Below are positions 36,290 to 42,525 of a stretch of DNA of 42,525 nt, one piece after another; the stretch's first letter is position 1, and each line of letters opens with the position of its first letter. This DNA is from Roseivivax lentus (GTDB taxonomy: Bacteria; Pseudomonadota; Alphaproteobacteria; Rhodobacterales; Rhodobacteraceae), in the NCBI RefSeq assembly GCF_900156805.1, contig NZ_FTOQ01000025.1:1-42525 (forward strand), written 5' to 3'. A model generated the notes under the pieces. It was not told the DNA's origin. It did no database searches and was given only the letters and a program-made list of their open reading frames with translations. The position numbers and the translations under genes are program-made.

Positions 36290-36684
36290 GCACGATCACT
36301 ATTCATCCCGAGGGCTGGAAGCCTGCCAAGGGCTACGCCAACGGCATCGTCGCCGAGGGCCGCATCCTGTTCGTGGGCGGCCAGATCGGCTGGACCGCCG
36401 ATCAGGTCTTCGAGGCGCATGATTTCATCGGCCAAATGGTGCAGGCGCTGAAGAACATCCGCGCCGTGGTCGAGGAGGCGGGCGGCTGCGTGGCCGACAT
36501 CGCCCGGCTGACCTGGTATGTCACCGACAAGACCGAATACCTCGCCCATCAGAAAGAGATCGGCGCGGCCTATCGCGAGGTCATGGGTTACCATTTTCCG
36601 GCGATGACGATGGTCGTCGTCTCGGCGCTGGTCGAGGACGACGCCAAGATAGAGATCGAGGCGACCGCCGTCCTTTCGGACTGA
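36286..36684 (+). CDS. RidA (YjgF/UK114) family protein lacking the catalytic arginine
   Basis: A 132-residue RidA-family trimer subunit: NGIVAEGRILFVGGQIGW, IGQMVQALKNIRAVVEEAGG, VTDKTEYLAHQKEIG and a final DAKIEIEATAVL. In true RidA imine/enamine deaminases a conserved Arg (Arg105 in the family numbering) sits in the PxRSTV-like segment. Here the corresponding stretch reads FPAMTMVVV, with Met107, so deaminase activity of the RidA type is unlikely. GTG 36286 overlaps the thioesterase stop by 4 bp. The context points to a role with aromatic or amino acyl-CoA intermediates. Confidence 0.82.
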   Translation: MSTITIHPEGWKPAKGYANGIVAEGRILFVGGQIGWTADQVFEAHDFIGQMVQALKNIRAVVEEAGGCVADIARLTWYVTDKTEYLAHQKEIGAAYREVMGYHFPAMTMVVVSALVEDDAKIEIEATAVLSD

Positions 36685-36687
36685 GCG

Positions 36688-36894
36688 TCAGCGGTTCTCC
36701 ATGCGATGATGCAGGTCGCGGATGATGCGGCTCGCGGTCTTCTCGAACATCCAGGGCAGGATGGCGTGCACGGTCGCGGCGCAGCCGGCCAGCAGGAGCT
36801 TGCCCGCGAAACTCGCGGCAAAGCGCATATGCTCGAGATAGGTCTCGTCCACGCTGGCGGGGTGGTCGGTGAAACGGCGGGCAAGATGTTGCAT
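36688..36894 (-). CDS. DUF6356 family small membrane-associated protein
   Basis: A 68-residue protein with the family pattern RRFTDHPASVDETYLEHMRF, then a hydrophobic segment AGKLLLAGCAATVHAILPWMF and a basic C-terminus ending HHRMENR. The function is unknown for the family. ATG 36894 is supported by GAGGAG six bases upstream; longer versions lack such a site and would run through the regulator's promoter. It is divergent from the Lrp-type regulator, with 99 bp between the starts, and convergent with ridA. Confidence 0.75.
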   Translation of the reverse strand: MQHLARRFTDHPASVDETYLEHMRFAASFAGKLLLAGCAATVHAILPWMFEKTASRIIRDLHHRMENR

Positions 36895-36956
36895 CGGAAA
36901 CTCCTCTGTTTCGCTACGTTTATCCTGCGGGACGAGAGCATGGATCCCAATCATAA

Positions 36957-36991
36957 TTGAAGATTCGGGATGAGATGGGATAACGTCCCAT
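36957..36991 (+). promoter_or_regulatory. Probable promoter with a perfect inverted-repeat operator of the Lrp-type gene
   Basis: TTGAAG at 36957-36962 and GATAAC at 36979-36984 are 16 bases apart and could form a sigma70-like promoter. The -10 lies inside a perfect dyad at 36975-36991: arms ATGGGA and TCCCAT around TAACG. The dyad ends three bases before the ATG of the regulator gene. This placement is typical for autorepression. The dyad is also 81 bp from the divergent DUF6356 start, so it could affect that gene too. Confidence 0.55.
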
Positions 36992-36993
36992 AC

Positions 36994-37455
36994 ATGAGCA
37001 TGAATATCGACGAAACGGACCGGCGTATCCTCGCATTCCTGCAAAAGGATGCGAGCCGGTCTCTCGATGCCCTGTCCGAGGCGGTGCACCTGTCGCGCAA
37101 CGCCTGCTGGCGGCGGATCAAGCAGATGGAGGATGCCGGGGTCATCGTGGCGCGGATCGCGCGGCTCGATCCCGAGGCGCTGGGGCTCGGGCTTTCGGTC
37201 TTCGTGATGCTGCGCGCGAAGGAGCATTCGGAAGACTGGCTCAAGCGGTTTCGCGCGGCGGTCTCGGAGATGCCGGAAATCGTCGGTGCCTTCCGCATGA
37301 GCGGCGAGATCGACTACATGCTGCGCGTCCGCGTGGGTTCGGTCGGGGAATATGACCGGTTCTATCAGCGTTTCATCCAGAAGGTGCCAAGCGCGGATGT
37401 CTCCGCCAGCTTCGCCATGGAAGAGATCAAGGACACCACCGCGCTGCCGCTTTGA
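36994..37455 (+). CDS. Lrp/AsnC family transcriptional regulator
   Basis: A 153-residue regulator. The N-terminal winged helix-turn-helix (about 5-62) has IDETDRRILAFLQKDASRSL, LSEAVHLSRNACWRRIKQME and GVIVARIARLDPEALG. A C-terminal ligand-binding RAM domain (about 70-145) has FRMSGEIDYMLRVRV. ATG 36994 is the first start after the operator; 37000 is equally possible. No Shine-Dalgarno sequence is visible and the predicted transcript start lies only a few bases upstream, so the mRNA may be nearly leaderless. Likely targets are itself, DUF6356 or the nearby acyl-CoA genes. A hairpin follows the stop. Confidence 0.9.
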   Translation: MSMNIDETDRRILAFLQKDASRSLDALSEAVHLSRNACWRRIKQMEDAGVIVARIARLDPEALGLGLSVFVMLRAKEHSEDWLKRFRAAVSEMPEIVGAFRMSGEIDYMLRVRVGSVGEYDRFYQRFIQKVPSADVSASFAMEEIKDTTALPL

Positions 37456-37463
37456 AGACATGA

Positions 37464-37485
37464 GGCCGCCGGTGTGACGGCGGCC
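37464..37485. terminator. Hairpin between convergent genes, probable bidirectional terminator
   Basis: A perfect 8-bp stem, GGCCGCCG and CGGCGGCC, surrounds a 6-base loop, nine bases after the stop of the Lrp-type gene and 22 bases from the end of the RND permease gene. There is no T-tract on either side, so termination efficiency is uncertain, but the position between convergent genes fits. Confidence 0.55.
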
Positions 37486-37507
37486 CCATGGTTGCAGGGA
37501 AGACGGG

Positions 37508-40500
37508 TCAGGCCGCCTGCCGGGCTTCCTTGTCCGCCTTCGGGAACATTAGCGAATAGAGCACCGGCGCCGCGATCAGCGTCAGGATCGAGGCGAAGCC
37601 CAGACCGCCCATGATCGTCACCGCCATAGAGGCGAAGAAGGCGTCCCAGAGCAGCGGGATCATCCCGAGGATCGTCGTGCCCGCCGCCAGCACGACCGGC
37701 CGCAGACGCGTGGTCGAGGCGTAGATTATGGCGTCCCGGAAGGGCATGCCGTCGGCGCGGGTCAGGTCGATCTCCTCCACCAGGACGATGCCGTTCTTAA
37801 TGAGCATGCCCGACAGCGACAGCAGGCCCAGAAGGGCGGTGAAAGAAAAGGGCAGGCCCGTGCTCAGCAACCCGATGGCCACGCCATTCACCGCCATGGG
37901 CACCAGAAGCCAGACGATGAGCGGCTGGCGCAACTTGCCGAAGAGGAGGATGGAGATCACCACCATCACCAAGAGCGAGACCGGCAGCTGACCGCCGAGG
38001 CTTTGCTGCGCCTCGGTCGAGCTTTCGTATTCGCCGCCCCATTCGAGGCTGTAGCCCTCGGGCAGCGTCATGGCCTCGATCGGGCCGCGCACCTCGGCGA
38101 AGACCGACGAGGCGTTGACGCCTGCGGGAACGCCCGCCTCGACGGTGATCGTCGGCATGCGGTCGCGGCGCTGGTAGAGCGTGTCCTCGACACCGTAATC
38201 GAAGCCGTCGATGATCTGCTCCACCGGGATGAAGTCGCCTGCCGCCTCGGAATAGACGATCTGGTCGATGAGGTGGGCCGCCCCCGGTTCCGCCGCGCCG
38301 GGCATGCGCACCAGGATCGGGATCAGCCGGTCCTCTTCGCGGTAGACCCCGGCGCGCGAGCCGTCTGTCGCGGTCTGCAGCGCGGTGGCAAGGTTGGCAC
38401 GCGTGACCCCGGCGGTCTGTGCGCGTTCGTCGGAATAGACCGGCCGCAACACAAGCTCCCGTTCGCGCCAGTCGGTGCGGAGGTCGCGCACCTGGTCCGA
38501 ACTGTCGCGCATGATCTGGCTCGCCTCTTCGGCCAGCGCGCGCAGCACGTCCGGATCGTTGCCCGAGAAGCGCGCGGCGATGGGCGCGCCGCCACCCGGG
38601 CCGAAGGCCAGACGCTCGGTCCGGAACTCGCCCTCGGGCAGGGCATTGCGCCCGAAGGTTTCCAGATCGGCGCGCAAGGACGGGATTTCCTCGAGCGTCT
38701 CGGTGCGGATCACCAGATGGCCATAGGTCGGCAGCGATTCCTCGGGCGCATAGGTCAGCATGAAGCGCGTGGCCCCGCCGCCCACGAAGGTCGCGACCGA
38801 CACGACATCGTCGCGGTCCGCCAGCCATTCCTCGAGGATGGCCATGTCCGCCGCGGTGGCGTTGACGCTGGCCCCCTGCGGCAGCTTGTAATGCGCGTAG
38901 AAGAGCGGCGTGTTGCTGTCGGGGAAGAATTGCTGCTTCACCTGCCCGAACCCCCAGTAGCAGGCGACGGTCACCGCGATCAGCGCGACGATCACCAGCC
39001 AACGCAGGTTGAGCGCGCCACGCAGCACCGCCCCGTAGGCCCGGAAGACCGGACCGCCATAGGGATCGCCGCCTTCGCCGGTGCCTTGCGTGAACACGTA
39101 ATGCGCCAGAAGCGGCGTGGCGGTGATCGCCAGCACCCAAGACAGCAGAAGCGAGATTCCGATCACGGCAAAGAGCGAGAACAGAAACTCGCCGGTCGCA
39201 TCGGGCGACAGGCCGATCCCGGCAAAGGCCATGATGCCGATGACCGTCGCCCCCAGGAGCGGCACCTGCGTCTTGCCCGCAACGTCCCGTGCGGCCTCGC
39301 GGGCGGTCTTGCCCTGTTTCATGTCGCCCTGCATGCCCTCGGCCACCACGATGGCATTGTCGACCAGCATGCCCATCGCGATGATCAGCGCGCCCAGCGA
39401 GATCCGCTGCATCTGCAGATCGGCGAGCGCCATGAAGAACAGCGTGCCGACCACGGTCAGCAGCAGGGTGGAGCCCACAACGATCGCGGCCCGCCAGCCC
39501 ATGAAGAGCGCCAGCACCGCCACCACGATGCCCACCGACATCGCGAGGTTCACGAGGAAGCTCGTCGAGGCCTCGTCCACCACCACATGCTGCTGGTAGA
39601 TGGGGTGCAGCGTCACCCCGATGGGAATATTCGATTGCAGCTGGTCGAGCTTGGCGTCGACGCCGCGCCCCACATCGACGATGTTCTCGCCCTCCTTGCC
39701 GGAGACGCCCAAGGTGAAGGCCTCTTCGCCGTCGAAGCGGATCAGCATCTCGGGATCGGCGACCCGCGCGCGGTAGACGCGGGCGAAATCGGTGACCTCG
39801 ATGACCTCTCCGGCGACGCCGATGGTCAGACTGCTGATATCGTCCACGGTGCCCGATCCCTCGGGCGCGTCGATGCGGATTTCCTGCCCCATCTGGCTGA
39901 CCGATCCCGCATCGGTGACGGCGTTCGAATCCGAGATGGCCTGAATGATCGCACCCGGCGGCAGGCCGAGATTGGTGATGACGGCGGTGTCGGGCTCCAC
40001 GAAGATCCGTTCCTCGGGCAGGCCCGCCACGGTCACGTCCGCCACACCCGTGACGGTCAGCAATTCGCGCCGCAGGTAATCGGCCATGTCGTGCCGTTCG
40101 GCATCGGTGAAACCCGGTGCCGTGACGGCGTAGAAGATGCCGTAGACGTCGCCGAAATTGTCGTTGACCCGGCTTGGGCCCGCCCCCGAGGGCAGGGCGT
40201 TCTGCGCGTCCTCCACGCGTTTTCGCAGCTTGTCCCAGATCTGCGGCAATTCCGATCCGTCATAGGTCGATTCGATCTCGACCGTGATGCGGCTCGTTCC
40301 GGGCTTGTTGGAGGAGGTGATGAACTTGATCTCGGACATCTGCTGGATGGCCGATTCGAGCGGTTCGCTGACCTCGGTCGCCACCTGTTCGGCGGAAGCG
40401 CCGGGATATTGTGTGAAGACCACGGCGGTCTTGATGGTGAAGGCCGGATCCTCCAGCCGCCCCATGCTGGCAAAGCCCCAGAGACCGCCCAACAGGCAGC

Positions 40501-40564
40501 CGATCATCAGCATCCATGTCAGAAGCGGGCGGTTGATGGCGCCCTCGGCGATACCCTTGCCCAT
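37508..40564 (-). CDS. RND-family efflux permease (AcrB-like)
   Basis: A 1018-residue inner-membrane proton-driven pump with the standard plan of 12 membrane helices and two large periplasmic loops. Visible are the N-terminal helix LLTWMLMIGCLLGGLWGFAS, VVFTQYPGASAEQVATEVSE, and a fourth-helix region MGMLVDNAIVVAEG with a single Asp where AcrB has Asp-Asp. The tenth-helix motif LSGMLIKNGIVLVEEI retains the relay lysine. The D-N variant is common in one branch of these pumps. ATG 40564 lies five bases from the adaptor's stop, so both are one unit. No TolC-like outer-membrane gene is adjacent. The substrate is unknown. Confidence 0.92.
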   Translation of the reverse strand: MGKGIAEGAINRPLLTWMLMIGCLLGGLWGFASMGRLEDPAFTIKTAVVFTQYPGASAEQVATEVSEPLESAIQQMSEIKFITSSNKPGTSRITVEIESTYDGSELPQIWDKLRKRVEDAQNALPSGAGPSRVNDNFGDVYGIFYAVTAPGFTDAERHDMADYLRRELLTVTGVADVTVAGLPEERIFVEPDTAVITNLGLPPGAIIQAISDSNAVTDAGSVSQMGQEIRIDAPEGSGTVDDISSLTIGVAGEVIEVTDFARVYRARVADPEMLIRFDGEEAFTLGVSGKEGENIVDVGRGVDAKLDQLQSNIPIGVTLHPIYQQHVVVDEASTSFLVNLAMSVGIVVAVLALFMGWRAAIVVGSTLLLTVVGTLFFMALADLQMQRISLGALIIAMGMLVDNAIVVAEGMQGDMKQGKTAREAARDVAGKTQVPLLGATVIGIMAFAGIGLSPDATGEFLFSLFAVIGISLLLSWVLAITATPLLAHYVFTQGTGEGGDPYGGPVFRAYGAVLRGALNLRWLVIVALIAVTVACYWGFGQVKQQFFPDSNTPLFYAHYKLPQGASVNATAADMAILEEWLADRDDVVSVATFVGGGATRFMLTYAPEESLPTYGHLVIRTETLEEIPSLRADLETFGRNALPEGEFRTERLAFGPGGGAPIAARFSGNDPDVLRALAEEASQIMRDSSDQVRDLRTDWRERELVLRPVYSDERAQTAGVTRANLATALQTATDGSRAGVYREEDRLIPILVRMPGAAEPGAAHLIDQIVYSEAAGDFIPVEQIIDGFDYGVEDTLYQRRDRMPTITVEAGVPAGVNASSVFAEVRGPIEAMTLPEGYSLEWGGEYESSTEAQQSLGGQLPVSLLVMVVISILLFGKLRQPLIVWLLVPMAVNGVAIGLLSTGLPFSFTALLGLLSLSGMLIKNGIVLVEEIDLTRADGMPFRDAIIYASTTRLRPVVLAAGTTILGMIPLLWDAFFASMAVTIMGGLGFASILTLIAAPVLYSLMFPKADKEARQAA

Positions 40565-40568
40565 GGTC

Positions 40569-41648
40569 TTACTCCCCGATGCCGGTGAAGCGGCGCACGC
40601 TTTGCCCGTCGCGCAGCATCGCAGCACCCGCGCGCACGATCTCGGTGCCCGGGGCAGGGCCGTCGGCGATGCCGATCCGCCCGTCATCGCCGACCGCGAT
40701 CTCGACCGGGGTCCGGCGCACGGTGCCGGTATCGGGATTGTCCGACGACGGTTCGAACACCATCACATGCGGTGCGCCCTCCGCGTCGTAGACCAGCGCG
40801 GTCTCCGGCAGCTGCATCCGCGTCCGGTCGCCTTCGCGGGCCTCGGCGGTCACGGTCACCGAGGCGCCGGGCAGCACGAAGGCGCCGGGTGTCTCGGTGA
40901 AGGCGAGCGTGACGCGGAAGGTCTGCGCCACCGCGGCGGTCTCCGCCTCGAACTCGCGTATGACCAGCGGATAGGTCGCGTCGGTATCCGGCAGCTTCGC
41001 CAGGAACCGCACGTCGTTCGTCGATTGCGCCCGGCGGAAGAGGATCTCCGGCACGTCGATATCCACGCGGATCTCCGACATGTCCGACAGGCGCACGACC
41101 GGCGTGCCCGCCGAGACCGTCGAGTAGGAGGCGGCGAGGCGCCGCACGATCAGCGCCTCGAAGGGAGCGCGGAGGGTCGCGTCGGCCAGCCGTTCCTCCG
41201 CATCCTCGAGCGCGATCCGCGCCAGGTCGCGCTGCGTGCGGGTATCCTGCACCTGCACCTCGGCGACATTCGCGCTGGAGAGTTCCTGCAGCCGGTCGAG
41301 GTCGCGCTGCGACTTGTTCAGATTGACCTCGGCCTGTGCGACGCTCCGTTCCAGGGGCTCGAGGTCGAGCTGCGCCAGAAGCGCGCCTTCCTCGTAGGTC
41401 TCGCCCTCGGCGACCGGGAAGCGTTCGATCTGCCCGCTGACCTGGAAAGCGAGATCGACCGTTTCCTTCGCGGTGACGCGCCCGAAGAAATCCCGGCGCA
41501 GCATGGCCTGCTCGGCGCTGAGCGTCATGAGCTTCGCGGGCCTGACGAGTTCGCTCGGGGGGGCGTCGGTGTCTTGCGCCCCGACAGGGCTCGTCAGGAT
41601 CGAAAGAAGGGAAAGAAGCGCGAATGCGGGGAATGACCGAATATGCAT
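40569..41648 (-). CDS. RND efflux periplasmic adaptor (membrane fusion protein)
   Basis: A 359-residue adaptor with an N-terminal signal sequence (about 1-24, hydrophobic core FALLSLLSILTS, cleavage near VGAQD). The biotinyl-lipoyl half RVTAKETVDLAFQVSGQIER (about 57-76) precedes a coiled-coil hairpin (about 90-150, SVAQAEVNLNKSQRDLDRLQ) and a beta-barrel domain with RLSDMSEIRVDIDVPE. The C-terminal membrane-proximal part ends at RRFTGIGE. It links the permease to an outer-membrane channel. ATG 41648 has AAGGGAA seven bases upstream; the longer frame to 41747 has no comparable site. Confidence 0.9.
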   Translation of the reverse strand: MHIRSFPAFALLSLLSILTSPVGAQDTDAPPSELVRPAKLMTLSAEQAMLRRDFFGRVTAKETVDLAFQVSGQIERFPVAEGETYEEGALLAQLDLEPLERSVAQAEVNLNKSQRDLDRLQELSSANVAEVQVQDTRTQRDLARIALEDAEERLADATLRAPFEALIVRRLAASYSTVSAGTPVVRLSDMSEIRVDIDVPEILFRRAQSTNDVRFLAKLPDTDATYPLVIREFEAETAAVAQTFRVTLAFTETPGAFVLPGASVTVTAEAREGDRTRMQLPETALVYDAEGAPHVMVFEPSSDNPDTGTVRRTPVEIAVGDDGRIGIADGPAPGTEIVRAGAAMLRDGQSVRRFTGIGE

Positions 41649-42075
41649 GAAAATGTTCCCTTGGTCGAAGGCTTTGGACATCAATGAATGACGTGCGTGT
41701 GGGCTGTGACTTAAAGATTTACTTGTGCCAATCGACGCCGAGCGCAAGGTGCAACGCGTGTGATGTCACGCAGGTCGGACGTGCGCGTATTGGATATTTC
41801 ACCCGAATGCGAGTGGCGCAGCTTACCGTGCAGCCAGACGCGACGCAAAACGCCCCGTTCGAGAAAAAACGATCCCGGCCAGCGTGACTTGCGGTAAACC
41901 GCCGATCCTGATGGCTCAAGATCTGCGAAAATCCTTATAAGTATCTTATAATATAAGATTTTAATTGTGTTGCGCGGGAGGCACAACCGTCGACATTGCG
42001 TCGGCCCAAGTGGCGCGATGGGCACACCTCCGGCACAGGTGGAAAATCAAAGAAATGAGTGTCGGGAAGGGCTGC
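41649..42075. other. 427-bp intergenic region with regulatory palindromes
   Basis: This divergent spacer lies between the efflux adaptor and the secreted-protein gene. G+C falls sharply compared with the pump genes. Antisense and sense ORFs of 60-100 codons here show no motif and are not called. Apart from the palindromes at 41934-41959, no clear promoter boxes were found. Confidence 0.5.
41934..41959. promoter_or_regulatory. Two adjacent AT-rich palindromes, possible operator
   Basis: CTTATAAG at 41934-41941 is a perfect palindrome. Immediately after it, ATCTTATA-A-TATAAGAT at 41943-41959 is a perfect 17-bp inverted repeat with 8-base arms. Both share the TTATA core, so they could be repeated half-sites for a dimeric regulator. 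They lie 117 bp before the ATG of the secreted-protein gene and about 290 bp before the efflux adaptor. Confidence 0.45.
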
Positions 42076-42400
42076 ATGATGAGTCCACGGATTGTGCACG
42101 CCGCACGGCTTCTCGGCATAATTTGGTTGACCTTTGCGGCCACGCTGGCCGGAGCCACGCCCTTCACGTCAACCGTTCCCGGAACGTCCATCGTTTTGCC
42201 TGATGGCTATCCAGAAGCGGGCGGTGTGGCGATCGTTCTGCAGGGTGTGAACGGCAACCTCTATTATCAGTTTTCAGACCCTGACGGGGCGTTTGTCGGG
42301 TTTCAGAACAACGGTCAGCCGGCCGCGTTCAGGGGGAATCCCTTTACGATCAACGATCCGATCGCGCTGGATTGCGGGTTTTCAAGTGGAGTGCCCCCAC
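42076..42400 (+). pseudogene. Secreted protein gene, interrupted by an IS3-family element
   Basis: ATG 42076 (GGAAGG six bases upstream) opens a frame with a signal peptide (residues 1 to about 27, core [15 protein letters not shown]). About 80 residues of an exported domain follow ([58 protein letters not shown]). The frame then enters an insertion sequence whose end lies somewhere in 42388-42401; the remaining residues to 42510 are encoded by the element. The native C-terminus is lost from this window. Similar secreted proteins of this bacterial group often end in a VPLPA-CTERM signal, so it may have been an exosortase substrate, but that part cannot be seen. Confidence 0.55.
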
Positions 42401-42525
42401 TGAAGTGGTCCACCAACTGGGATAGATTTGTCCCGATGTCAGGAGGACCAAGCGATGGCTGGAAAGCGAGACAAGCCCGAAGAGATTGTGCTGAAGCTGC
42501 GGCAGGTTGAAGTGCTGCAGGGACA
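42388..42525 (+). mobile_element. IS3-family insertion sequence, left end (continues beyond window)
   Basis: The left end is marked by TGAAGTGGTCC at 42401-42411, possibly starting a little earlier at TGGAGTGCC (42388). An OrfA gene starts 54 bp inside. The same terminal 11 bases followed by an OrfA-like stretch occur in the degenerate element at 6296. The right end and OrfB lie outside the window, so target duplication could not be tested. Confidence 0.7.
42455..42525 (+). CDS. IS3-family transposase OrfA, N-terminal part (cut by window edge)
   Basis: ATG 42455, with AGGAGG at 42441-42446, encodes [20 protein letters not shown] and then LQG before the sequence ends. This is the usual start of IS3-family OrfA proteins, whose N-terminal helix-turn-helix (KPEEIVxKLRQxEVLxxxG) binds the element's ends. 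The frame is intact as far as it can be seen. Confidence 0.8.
   Translation, partial: MAGKRDKPEEIVLKLRQVEVLQG

Noticed and set aside
38003-40588. 861-codon open frame on the plus strand opposite the RND permease
   Set aside because: It is antisense to a clear RND pump, has a His/Asp/Arg/Gly-rich composition typical of a shadow in high-GC sequence, and no domain.
40284-41636. 450-codon open frame on the plus strand opposite the efflux adaptor
   Set aside because: Antisense shadow across two good genes with coupled starts; no domain.

Overview
The window reads as an alphaproteobacterial, most likely Rhodobacterales (Roseobacter-group), chromosome or large replicon. The evidence is a fused exosortase/EpsI protein of the XrtD (VPLPA-CTERM) type, a PrsT-like TPR lipoprotein, a GspA/ExeA-type ATPase beside a Wzz-like protein and a BY-kinase, a DUF6356 protein, and a two-domain 2-aminobenzoyl-CoA (or salicylyl-CoA) monooxygenase/reductase. 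No rRNA, tRNA, CRISPR or replication gene was seen.

Layout. 1-126 is the 3' end of an IS5-family transposase and 127-744 has no gene. 745-31081 is an exopolysaccharide/exosortase locus in several transcription units. On the plus strand, 745-3231 holds a ManC/AlgA-like protein and an Alg14/Alg13-like split glycosyltransferase. On the minus strand, 6013-3192 holds a priming sugar transferase, an outer-membrane export protein and a beta-barrel protein. 6185-7316 is an insertion-sequence graveyard with one doubtful small ORF. On the plus strand, 7375-18812 holds a 2292-residue repeat protein with a type-I-secretion-like C-terminus, a Wzx-type flippase, a GT2 glycosyltransferase and the exosortase. 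On the minus strand, 22169-18881 holds the ATPase, Wzz-like protein and tyrosine kinase. A second minus-strand operon, 27876-22429, holds glucose-1-phosphate cytidylyltransferase, an epimerase-methyltransferase fusion and two more methyltransferases of the same three-part architecture. The PrsT-like lipoprotein and a small membrane protein follow at 30700-30833.

31250-32169 is a second graveyard of broken IS3 and IS256 transposases. It abuts a 5'-truncated ccdB-like gene at 32398, where the sequence becomes visibly richer in G+C. 32673-41648 looks like ordinary high-GC core sequence: an aromatic acyl-CoA monooxygenase/reductase with an SDR, divergent from a thioesterase and a RidA-family gene; then DUF6356, an Lrp/AsnC regulator with a likely self-operator, and an RND efflux pump with its adaptor. 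The last kilobase is again lower in G+C. It holds strong palindromes and the 5' part of a secreted-protein gene cut by an IS3-family element that runs off the window.

How it fits together (inference). The locus can prime a lipid-linked glycan (sugar transferase), extend it (GT2 and the Alg13/14-like pair), flip it (Wzx), control its length and phosphorylation (Wzz, BY-kinase) and export it (OPX protein, beta-barrel). The exosortase would process VPLPA-CTERM proteins, and the giant repeat protein is a candidate matrix or adhesion protein. No Wzy polymerase, type I transporter or intact exosortase substrate was recognised in the window.
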